From: Curtobacterium oceanosedimentum | GTDB lineage: Bacteria; Actinomycetota; Actinomycetes; Actinomycetales; Microbacteriaceae | Reading direction: 5' to 3' | Assembly (NCBI RefSeq): GCF_020297365.1 | Contig: NZ_JAIXIG010000008.1 | Span: 62,001 to 126,000 of the forward strand | Length of the DNA stretch: 64,000 nt | Part shown: piece after piece, positions 36,043 through 42,502 of the stretch | Numbering within the stretch: the first letter of the stretch is position 1 | Layout of the letters: each line of letters begins with the position of its first letter | Translations under genes and position numbers: made by a program | The notes under the pieces: generated by a model | The model's database searches: none | The model's input: only the letters and a program-made list of their open reading frames with translations | What the model was told of the DNA's origin: nothing

Positions 36043-37275
36043 GTGGCATCTGACGAAGCAACGACCTGGGGGCGGGTCGACGAGAACGGGACCGTGTACG
36101 TCCGGTACGAGGACACCGAACGGACGGTCGGTGAGTACCCGGACGCCACCCCCGACGAAGCGCTCGCCTACTTCGCGCGGAAGTACGCCGACCTCGAGGG
36201 GCAGGTGAAGATCGCCGAGCAGCGCGTCCAGCGTGGCGCCTCGGCGAACGACGTCGCACGCACCGTCGAGCACCTGACGGCCCTGGTGGCCGAGGCCCGG
36301 GTGGTGGGCGACATCAAGTCGCTCGAGACCCGCGTCGGCGCGCTGTCCGAGCAGCTCGGCTCGCTCACCAAGGAGCAGGCGGAGCAGGCGCAGCAGGCCC
36401 TGAACGACGCCCTCGCGCACCGCACGGCCCTGGTGGAGGAAGCCGAGGCCCTCGCCGCGGTCGACCCGGCACGCGCGCAGTGGAAGCAGATCACCGCGCA
36501 GCTGGACGACGTGTTCGCCCGCTGGCAGCAGCACCAGCACGACGGGCCGCGGATCCCGAAGAACGAGGCGAACGAGCTCTGGAAGCGGTTCCGTGCCGCG
36601 CGCTCCACCGTCGACCAGCACCGCCGAGCGTTCTACTCCGAGCTCGACGCGCAGCACCGTGACGCCCGGACGCGCAAGCAGGAGCTCGTCGCCCAGGCCG
36701 AGGCCCTGGCACCCCGTGGCTCGGACGCGATCCCGGACTACCGCCAGCTGCTCGACGACTGGAAGAACGCCGGTCGAGCGGGCAAGCGGCACGACGACGC
36801 GCTCTGGGCACGGTTCAAGGCCGCCGGTGACGTGCTGTTCGAGCAGCGCCACGCCGAGAGCGCCGCCGAGAACGAGGAGTTCTCCGCCAACCTCGAGGCC
36901 AAGCAGGCGCTCCTGACCGAGGCCGAGCCACTGCTGCAGGCGACCGACCGCGTCGCGGCGCGCAAGACCCTGACCGGCATCCAGCGCCGGTGGGACGAGA
37001 TCGGCAAGGTCCCGCGCGGGGACGTCCGTCGCGTCGAGGACCGTCTGCGTGCGATCGAGGACCACGTGCGTGGCCTCGAGGACGCGCACTGGAAGGAGTC
37101 CAACCCGGAGCGCAAGGCCCGGCAGACCGGACTCGCGAGCCAGCTCGAGGACGCCATCGGCAAGCTCGAGGCCGAGCTCGCTGCCGCGCAGGCCACCGGC
37201 GATGGACGGAAGATCAAGGACGCGCAGGAAGCGCTCGACGCGCGCAAGATCTGGCTGGACGCGCTGGGCGGCTGA
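36043..37275 (+). CDS. DUF349 coiled-coil protein
   Basis: 410 aa, mostly charged alpha-helix with repeated DUF349 units (WKNAGRAGKRHDDALWARFK, WDEIGKVPRGDVRRVEDRLR, and ITAQLDDVFARWQQHQHDG). The repeats are seen at roughly residues 140-390, after an N-terminal segment WGRVDENGTVYVRYEDTERT. GTG 36043 has GAGGCGAG a few bases upstream. Probable promoter -10 TAGGCT at 35976-35981. The biochemical role of the family is not established; the protein is cytoplasmic by composition. Confidence 0.9.
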   Translation: MASDEATTWGRVDENGTVYVRYEDTERTVGEYPDATPDEALAYFARKYADLEGQVKIAEQRVQRGASANDVARTVEHLTALVAEARVVGDIKSLETRVGALSEQLGSLTKEQAEQAQQALNDALAHRTALVEEAEALAAVDPARAQWKQITAQLDDVFARWQQHQHDGPRIPKNEANELWKRFRAARSTVDQHRRAFYSELDAQHRDARTRKQELVAQAEALAPRGSDAIPDYRQLLDDWKNAGRAGKRHDDALWARFKAAGDVLFEQRHAESAAENEEFSANLEAKQALLTEAEPLLQATDRVAARKTLTGIQRRWDEIGKVPRGDVRRVEDRLRAIEDHVRGLEDAHWKESNPERKARQTGLASQLEDAIGKLEAELAAAQATGDGRKIKDAQEALDARKIWLDALGG

Positions 37276-37294
37276 GCGGCGCCGGCTGACTGCG

Positions 37295-37329
37295 GGACGC
37301 CCCGTGACCGATCCGGTCGCGGGGCGTCC
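37295..37329. terminator. Terminator between DUF349 gene and ribF
   Basis: Inverted repeat GGACGCCCCG / CGGGGCGTCC (10 bp perfect), with further pairing inside (GACCG/CGGTC). It lies 20 nt past the DUF349 stop, between convergent genes. Confidence 0.7.
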
Positions 37330-37436
37330 TGCTGTCCGGACCGTCGTGCGGGGGTCGGTTCGCCGCGGGCCGAGACTCGCGCAGCCGGACACGGCTCGAG
37401 CCCCGGCAGGTGCAGCTTGTCCGTCACGCTGACGAA

Positions 37437-37456
37437 GCGCCCGGTACCGGGGGCGC
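37437..37456 (-). terminator. Hairpin downstream of ribF
   Basis: Inverted repeat GCGCCCGG-TA-CCGGGGGCGC (one bulge) in the otherwise featureless gap 37330-37519. It could terminate the ribF transcript. No gene is supported in this gap. Confidence 0.4.
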
Positions 37457-37519
37457 GGCTTGGCGCGGCTCAGCGCGGCGCGGCGAGAGGTCATCGTCCG
37501 CCGGCGGCCCGGTCGCCGC

Positions 37520-38482
37520 TCAGACCGGCGTGGGGAGCCCGAGCATCAGCCGGATGTCGAGGTCGTCCTGCCGCATCTGGGCCGCGAGCTCGTCCATCGA
37601 CGAGAACTTCACCATCCCGCGCACGTACGCCACGAAGAGCACCGAGATGCGGTCGTCGTACAGGTCGATGTCGACGTCGAGCAGGTGCGCCTCGATCTGC
37701 TTCGCCGGCACCCCCTCGAACGTCGGGTTGTTGCCCACGGACACCGCGGCCGGGTACACGGTGCCCTCGTGCAGGACGCGTGCGGCGTAGACGCCGTCCG
37801 CGGGGACGAACCCCTCGCACGCCGGGTCGAGGTTGGCGGTCGGGTACCCCATCGCGCGGCCGCGCTGGTTGCCGTGCACCACGGTGCTGCGGACTGCGTG
37901 CTCACGCCCGAGCAGCCGGGCGGCCTCGGCCACCCGGCCGTCGCCGAGGAGCTCGCGGATCCAGGTCGACGAGACGCGACGCTCACCCTCCGGACGCACG
38001 TCGTCGACCAGGTCGACGTCGTCGATGAGCTCGACGGTGAACCCGTGCTGCTCCCCCAGCCGGCGCAGGAGCGCAACGTCCCCGGCGCCTTTCGCGCCGA
38101 AGCGGAAGTCACTGCCGACGAAGACGAGCCGGGCGTGCAGCGTGTCGACGAGGACCTCGGACACGAACGCCTCGGGCGCCTTCGACTGCAGGTCCGGGTC
38201 GAACCGGAGCAGCAGCGTGGCGTCGACCCCGGCGTCCTCGAGGAGCTCACGCCGCTGGGCCGTGCTGGTGAGCGCCGGCGGGACGTGCTGCGGGTCGATG
38301 ACGTTGAGCGGGTGCTGGTCGAAGGTCACGACGGTGGCGACGAGCCCCTGGTCGCGGGCGGCGCGCTCCAGGTGGGCGATGACGGCGCGGTGTCCGACGT
38401 GCACGCCGTCGAACTTGCCGATCGTGACGGCGCTGGGTCCGAAGTCGTCCGGCACCTCGGCGGTGTCCTGGTAGAACTGCAC
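37520..38482 (-). CDS. ribF: Bifunctional riboflavin kinase / FAD synthetase
   Basis: 320 aa. The N-terminal FMN adenylyltransferase domain has AVTIGKFDGVHVGHRAVIAH (about 18-37) and the ISSTWIR-type motif (here VSSTWIRELL). The C-terminal flavokinase domain has GRAMGYPTANL (about 205-215). It makes FMN, then FAD. GTG 38482 has AGGAG 7 nt upstream. It lies last in the truB-ORF121-ORF149-ribF string. Confidence 0.96.
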   Translation of the reverse strand: MQFYQDTAEVPDDFGPSAVTIGKFDGVHVGHRAVIAHLERAARDQGLVATVVTFDQHPLNVIDPQHVPPALTSTAQRRELLEDAGVDATLLLRFDPDLQSKAPEAFVSEVLVDTLHARLVFVGSDFRFGAKGAGDVALLRRLGEQHGFTVELIDDVDLVDDVRPEGERRVSSTWIRELLGDGRVAEAARLLGREHAVRSTVVHGNQRGRAMGYPTANLDPACEGFVPADGVYAARVLHEGTVYPAAVSVGNNPTFEGVPAKQIEAHLLDVDIDLYDDRISVLFVAYVRGMVKFSSMDELAAQMRQDDLDIRLMLGLPTPV

Positions 38483-38490
38483 GGCCGCTC

Positions 38491-38940
38491 CTACTCGCTC
38501 GTCCGGGCGCCCGACGGCGCGACCGGGCCGGAGCCGGTGACGGCGGCGCGGTGGTGCTTCCGGAGCCACCAGAGCCCGGCGATCGGCAGCACGAGCGGCG
38601 CGAACAGGTAGCCCATGCCGTAGTACGACCACACGGTGTCGTCCGGGAACAGCTGGCGGTCGACGAGCGAGAGCGTGCCGACGACGAGCACACCGGCCAT
38701 CTCGAACCCGATGGTGACGCAGGCGACGCGGTACCAGGTGCGACCGGGCACGATCAGGGCGATCATCGCGACGATGTAGACGACCGCGGCCAGGGCGCTG
38801 AGCGTGTAGGCGAACGGGGCGTACGAGAACTTCTCGATGATCTGCACGACGCTGCGGCCGGTCGCCGCCAGCGCGAGGATGCCGTACACGGCGATGAGGA
38901 CCCGGCCGACGCCGGTCGCGAGTGAGGATCTGGTCGCCAT
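38491..38940 (-). CDS. Four-helix integral membrane protein of unknown function
   Basis: 149 aa with about four hydrophobic segments: GVGRVLIAVYGILALAATG, FAYTLSALAAVVYIVAMIAL, RVACVTIGFEMAGVLVVGTL and YGMGYLFAPLVLPIAGLWWL. The segments GRTWYRVACVTIGFEMAGVL and LVDRQLFPDDTVWSYYGMGY look like conserved surface features. ATG 38940 with AGGA upstream is preferred to GTG 38961. It ends 8 nt before ribF, so the two are likely co-transcribed. No family was recognised with confidence. Confidence 0.8.
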   Translation of the reverse strand: MATRSSLATGVGRVLIAVYGILALAATGRSVVQIIEKFSYAPFAYTLSALAAVVYIVAMIALIVPGRTWYRVACVTIGFEMAGVLVVGTLSLVDRQLFPDDTVWSYYGMGYLFAPLVLPIAGLWWLRKHHRAAVTGSGPVAPSGARTSE

Positions 38941-38984
38941 TGCACCGATCCTACCGATCACCGTGGGCCACCATGACCTCGGAC

Positions 38985-39048
38985 GTCAGGCGAGCGCGTC
39001 AGGCGAGCGCGTCAGGTCAGCGCGTCAGTCAGCCCGTCAGGTGAGCGC
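38985..39048. repeat. Five tandem 12-13 bp repeats at the end of a membrane-protein gene
   Basis: Units start at 38985, 38998, 39011, 39024 and 39036: GTCAGGCGAGCGC twice, then GTCAGGTCAGCGC, GTCAGTCAGCCC and GTCAGGTGAGCGC. The fifth contains the stop codon of the 121-aa gene, so the array looks like serial duplication of that gene's end. Confidence 0.85.
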
Positions 39049-39402
39049 GAACCAGATCTGGTACATCCGGTACACCATGACGGCGACGGTGAACGCTCCG
39101 GCGCCGAGGACGACGGTGCTCCACTTGGTGCGGTCGATCAGCGCCCAGACCACCGCTGCCGGCGGGACCAGCAGCACGGACACCGCGTAGACCCCGAACT
39201 CCAGTGCGTTGCCCACGGGCGGGCTGCCGGTCAGGGCCTGCACGATGGAGATCACCCCCTGCGCCAGCAGCAGGAGCTCGATGAGCACGAGTGCGCCGAC
39301 GGTGGTGTCGTTCGGCTTCCAGCCGACGAAGCCGACCACGACCGCGAAGAGCCCGACGACGGCCGCCAGCACGACCTGCACCCACATGAACCACTCGATC
39401 AT
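39037..39402 (-). CDS. Small four-helix membrane protein overlapping truB
   Basis: 121 aa, almost entirely hydrophobic: VQVVLAAVVGLFAVVVGFVG, LVLIELLLLAQGVISIVQAL, GVYAVSVLLVPPAAVVWALI and VVLGAGAFTVAVMVYRMYQI. The start overlaps the truB stop (ATGA), so it is translationally coupled. A similar small membrane protein occurs next to truB in related genomes, by recollection rather than search. The function is unknown. Tandem repeats run through its stop codon. Confidence 0.8.
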   Translation of the reverse strand: MIEWFMWVQVVLAAVVGLFAVVVGFVGWKPNDTTVGALVLIELLLLAQGVISIVQALTGSPPVGNALEFGVYAVSVLLVPPAAVVWALIDRTKWSTVVLGAGAFTVAVMVYRMYQIWFALT

Positions 39403-40358
39403 GCGCGCGACCCCGCCTGCGGTCGATCGGCGGCGGGCGCCGGGAAGTTGGTGATGACCCGGAGCAGTCCGCGACGGACCGAGACCAGCCCGACGAGCCG
39501 GTCGTCCTCGGCGGCGATCGCGGCCACCGGTCCGTCCGAGTCGGGGTGCTCGGCAGCCACGCGCTTGCCGTCGGTCAGGTCCTTCGCCGACGCGGCGTCG
39601 AGCGTCACGGACGTGAACAGTCGGCGGGCGACGTCGGCGGGTCGGGCGAGGGCGCCGCGGACGTCCACCGCGTCGTCCTCGAGGTCGATCGCGTCGTCGA
39701 CGTCGAACGGTCCCACGCGGGTGCGACGGAGGGCCACGAGGTGCGCGCCGGTGCCGAGCGCGGCGCCGACGTCCCGCGCGAGGGCCCGCACGTAGGTGCC
39801 CGACGAGCAGGTGACGACGACGTCGAGGTCCACGACGGCCACCTCGGTGCCGTCGACCACGGCGGTGGCGCCGGTGCGGGCGGTGACGTCGAACTGCGAC
39901 ACCGTGACCCGGCGCGAGCGGAGTTCGACGGTCTCACCCTGGCGCGCGAGGTCGTAGGCGCGTCGCCCGTCCACCTTGATCGCGCTGACGGTCGAGGGCA
40001 CCTGGTCGATGACCCCGCGCTGCGCGGCCACGGCCCGCTCCACTGCGGCGTCCGAGACGTCGGCAGCAGCGGTCCCCACCGCGGCGGTCGGGGTGCCGTC
40101 GGCGTCGTCGGAATCGGTCGAGACCCCGAGGCGGACGGTGGCGGTGTACGTCTTGTCGAGTCCGACGAGGTGCGTCAGGAGTCGTGTCGACGGACCGATG
40201 CCCAGCAGCAGGAGTCCGGTGGCCATCGGGTCGAGGGTGCCGGCGTGCCCGACCTTCTTCAGGCCGAGGCGGCGCCGTGCGATGGAGACCACGCGGTGAC
40301 TGGAGATCCCCTGCGGCTTGTCGACCAGGAGGATGCCGTCCGGAGGGGTTTCGAGCAC
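39399..40358 (-). CDS. truB: tRNA pseudouridine-55 synthase
   Basis: 319 aa. Isomerises U55 in the T-loop of tRNAs. LLVDKPQGISSHRVV, then the catalytic KVGHAGTLDPMATGLLLLGI (Asp about 43), KTYTATVRLG, and a C-terminal PUA-like domain. An Asp/Thr/Ala-rich insertion follows the active site. It lies 37 nt after the degenerate P-loop gene, not directly after rbfA as in many bacteria. Confidence 0.96.
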   Translation of the reverse strand: MLETPPDGILLVDKPQGISSHRVVSIARRRLGLKKVGHAGTLDPMATGLLLLGIGPSTRLLTHLVGLDKTYTATVRLGVSTDSDDADGTPTAAVGTAAADVSDAAVERAVAAQRGVIDQVPSTVSAIKVDGRRAYDLARQGETVELRSRRVTVSQFDVTARTGATAVVDGTEVAVVDLDVVVTCSSGTYVRALARDVGAALGTGAHLVALRRTRVGPFDVDDAIDLEDDAVDVRGALARPADVARRLFTSVTLDAASAKDLTDGKRVAAEHPDSDGPVAAIAAEDDRLVGLVSVRRGLLRVITNFPAPAADRPQAGSRA

Positions 40359-40395
40359 CAGAGGAGCGTACCAGCGCCCTCCAGGCCAGAGCGGC

Positions 40396-40842
40396 TCAGC
40401 AGGCGTCGTTCCACTCGCGGCGCGGGTGCTCCGGGTCGGTGACGTCGAGCACGGCCGATGCCGCGATCTTGACGTCCGCCCGGCGTTCGAGGCGACCGGC
40501 CTCCTGCTCGACCCACAGCGACCACCGCCACAGCGTGCGCACTCCGGGGGCGAGGACGCCCTGCCCGTGCACGACGAGCACCCCGGCGCCGGCGCCGGTC
40601 GTCCGGAACGGCGTCACGAGGTCCGACCGCAGCGTGTCCTGGTCGGCCGAGGGCGCCGCCGCGGCCATGGCCGGGACCCCGTGCTGCTCGAAGCCGGTGA
40701 CGAGTGCGGCCGCCACGCGCTCGAGGTCGGTGCCGTCCTGGCCGTCGACACCGATCACGGTGCGGTTCGTGCCCACCTGGCCGATCACCTCCGCAGCGAT
40801 CGCGGCCATCGTGTCGGTCTCTTCTGGTGCCCAGCGTGCCAT
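40396..40842 (-). CDS. Degenerate P-loop (uridine-kinase-like) protein
   Basis: 148 aa. After a short helix the strand-loop-helix RTVIGVDGQDGTDLERVAAA (about 27-46) sits where nucleoside kinases have a Walker A such as GxSGxGKST, but the GK[ST] is replaced by GTD. VLVVHGQGVLAPGVRTLWRW and LDVTDPEHPRREWNDAC at the end keep the look of the uridine kinase fold, where a Walker B and Asp-Pro motif occur. It probably cannot bind ATP in the normal way. ATG 40842 is exactly 6 nt from -10 TACGGT. It heads the truB-ribF string. Confidence 0.7.
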   Translation of the reverse strand: MARWAPEETDTMAAIAAEVIGQVGTNRTVIGVDGQDGTDLERVAAALVTGFEQHGVPAMAAAAPSADQDTLRSDLVTPFRTTGAGAGVLVVHGQGVLAPGVRTLWRWSLWVEQEAGRLERRADVKIAASAVLDVTDPEHPRREWNDAC

Positions 40843-40848
40843 GCGTCC

Positions 40849-40858
40849 ACCGTAGGCT
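40849..40858. promoter_or_regulatory. Overlapping divergent -10 elements driving two leaderless genes
   Basis: ACCGTAGGCT holds a minus-strand -10 TACGGT (40849-40854) and a plus-strand -10 TAGGCT (40853-40858) sharing the bases TA. Each is followed by exactly 6 nt and a start codon: ATG 40842 on the minus strand and GTG 40865 on the plus strand. The start codons are only 22 bp apart. Confidence 0.65.
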
Positions 40859-40864
40859 GTCGTG

Positions 40865-41791
40865 GTGAACGCGAGCAGAGCCTCCCGTCCGGCGGACCGC
40901 GTCGCCGACGCGACGGTCCCCGACATCGCGACCCCGCTCGTGGCCTGGTTCCGCCGGCAGGCCCGCGACCTGCCGTGGCGCCGCCCCGGCTTCCCCGCGT
41001 GGGGCACGCTGGTCAGCGAGATCATGCTGCAGCAGACGCAGGTCGCCCGGGTGGTCCCCCGACTGGAGGCGTGGCTCACCCGGTGGCCGACCCCTGCGGA
41101 CCTCGCGGCGTCGCCCCCGGCGGACGCGGTGCGTGCGTGGGACCGGCTCGGCTACCCGAGACGCGCGCTCGCGCTGCACGCGGCGGCCACCGTGATCGCG
41201 ACGGAGCACGACAACGTCGTGCCGCGCGACGTCGACGCGCTCCTGGCGCTGCCCGGCATCGGCGACTACACGGCGCGGGCCGTCGCGGTCTTCGCGTACG
41301 GCGACCGGCACCCGGTCGTCGACGTGAACGTCCGGCGGGTGCTGGCGCGGACGGTGCTCGGACAGGGCGAGCCCGGTCCGGCGAAGGCGAAGCAGGACCT
41401 GCCGCTCATGGAGTCCGTCCTGCCGGCGGACCGTGACGACGCCGCCGCGACGAACGCGGCGGTGATGGAGCTCGGCGCGCTCGTGTGCGTCGCCCGCTCC
41501 CCCGCGTGCGACGCGTGCCCGATCGCCGACCGCTGCGCCTGGCGCGCGGCGGGCTACCCGGAGCACGACGGCCCGCGGGCCCCGCGACAGTCGAGGTTCG
41601 CCGGCAGCGACCGGCAGGTGCGCGGCCTGATCATGGCGGAGCTGCGGGCCAGCGACGTGCCGGTGACACGGGCCGAGATCGCGCCGGTGTGGCCCGACGC
41701 CGAGCAGCGCGACCGGGCGCTCGCGTCGCTCGTGCGCGACGGCCTGGCCGTCGGGGACGACACGCTCGGGTACCAGCTGCCCGGACACTGA
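40865..41791 (+). CDS. mutY: A/G-specific adenine DNA glycosylase
   Basis: 308 aa. Removes adenine mispaired with 8-oxoguanine. SEIMLQQTQV holds the catalytic Glu (52), the helix-hairpin-helix is LPGIGDYTA (129-137), the catalytic Asp is in VVDVNVRRVL (153), and the 4Fe-4S ligands are C208-x6-C215-x2-C218-x5-C224. The C-terminal NUDIX-like 8-oxoG domain is short. GTG 40865 follows -10 TAGGCT by 6 nt; GTG 40862 is the alternative. It stands alone on the plus strand. Confidence 0.95.
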   Translation: MNASRASRPADRVADATVPDIATPLVAWFRRQARDLPWRRPGFPAWGTLVSEIMLQQTQVARVVPRLEAWLTRWPTPADLAASPPADAVRAWDRLGYPRRALALHAAATVIATEHDNVVPRDVDALLALPGIGDYTARAVAVFAYGDRHPVVDVNVRRVLARTVLGQGEPGPAKAKQDLPLMESVLPADRDDAAATNAAVMELGALVCVARSPACDACPIADRCAWRAAGYPEHDGPRAPRQSRFAGSDRQVRGLIMAELRASDVPVTRAEIAPVWPDAEQRDRALASLVRDGLAVGDDTLGYQLPGH

Positions 41792-41828
41792 ACACGGCTG
41801 CCGGGGCGGTGTGCCCCGGCAGCCGTGT
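41792..41828. terminator. Bidirectional terminator between mutY and rbfA
   Basis: Perfect 16-bp inverted repeat ACACGGCTGCCGGGGC / GCCCCGGCAGCCGTGT with a 5-nt loop, starting right after the mutY stop, between convergent genes. Confidence 0.8.
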
Positions 41829-41869
41829 CGTCGGTGCGGACGCGGGACGAGCCCGCGGTGTCGACCCGC

Positions 41870-42364
41870 TCAGGCGCGAGCGGTCCCCGCGGTGTCGTCG
41901 TCGTCCGTGTCGTCGTCCGTGCCGGCGTCGCCCGTGTCCTCGTCGTCCTCGTCGCGCTTGTACGGGTCGGCGTCGCCGGCGTACGTGGCGCCGACCGACG
42001 CCGCCCGGACCTGCTCGTCACGCATCTGGGCCTGCACGAGCAGGTCCTCCATGTGCGCCGAGGTCTCGGGCAGGGCGTCCGCGATGAACTCGAGCGACGG
42101 GGTCAGCCGGGCGGTGATGTTCTTGCCGACCTCGGACCGGAGCATGCCGGTCGCGGCCTTGAGGGCCGCGGCGGAGTCGGCGCGCTCCTCGTCGGTGCCG
42201 TACACGGTGTAGAAGATCGACGCGTGCTGCAGGTCGCCGGTGACACGGACGTCGGTGATCGTGACGAACCCGAGTCGCGGGTCCCGCAGGCCCTTGTCGA
42301 GTCGACGTGCGACGACTTCCTTGATGCGGTCCGCCATCTTGCGTGCGCGCTGCGGATCGGCCAT
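41870..42364 (-). CDS. rbfA: Ribosome-binding factor A with acidic tail
   Basis: 164 aa. KH-fold 30S maturation factor. DRIKEVVARRLDKGLRDPRL and FVTITDVRVTGDLQHASIFYTV are the core signatures. From about residue 137 a strongly acidic Asp/Glu/Thr tail (DEDDEDTGDAGTDDDTDDDD) extends the protein beyond the usual length of about 120. AGAGGA precedes ATG 42364. It lies downstream of infB, separated by a terminator and tandem repeats. Confidence 0.95.
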   Translation of the reverse strand: MADPQRARKMADRIKEVVARRLDKGLRDPRLGFVTITDVRVTGDLQHASIFYTVYGTDEERADSAAALKAATGMLRSEVGKNITARLTPSLEFIADALPETSAHMEDLLVQAQMRDEQVRAASVGATYAGDADPYKRDEDDEDTGDAGTDDDTDDDDTAGTARA

Positions 42365-42382
42365 GGGGTCCTCTTTCGGTGT

Positions 42383-42458
42383 GTGGAACGGGGTCGGGCC
42401 CGTGGAACGGGGTCGTACCCGTGGAACGGGGTCGGGCCCGTGGAACGGGGTCGGGCCC
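42383..42458. repeat. Four tandem 19-bp repeats between infB and rbfA
   Basis: Units GTGGAACGGGGTCGGGCCC at 42383, 42402, 42421 and 42440; the second differs at two bases (GTA for GGG/CCC context: GTACCC). The last runs into the infB terminator. On the transcript each unit carries GGGCCCGACCC, which resembles the terminator stem. Confidence 0.92.
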
Positions 42459-42488
42459 CGACCCTGCCGTTCGGCAGGGTCGGGGCCC
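42453..42488 (-). terminator. Strong terminator hairpin after infB
   Basis: Perfect 17-bp inverted repeat GGGCCCCGACCCTGCCG / CGGCAGGGTCGGGGCCC with a 2-nt centre, 14 nt past the infB stop. It overlaps the last tandem repeat. Confidence 0.75.
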
Positions 42489-42502
42489 AGGGAGTCACAC
42501 GA

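Noticed and set aside
37330..37519. Short minus-strand frame rich in Pro, Ala and Arg after ribF
   Set aside because: No ribosome-binding site, biased composition, and it overlaps the DUF349 terminator region.
40318..41436. Plus-strand frame crossing the P-loop gene and mutY
   Set aside because: It is out of frame with mutY, whose glycosylase motifs and iron-sulphur ligands fix the true frame.
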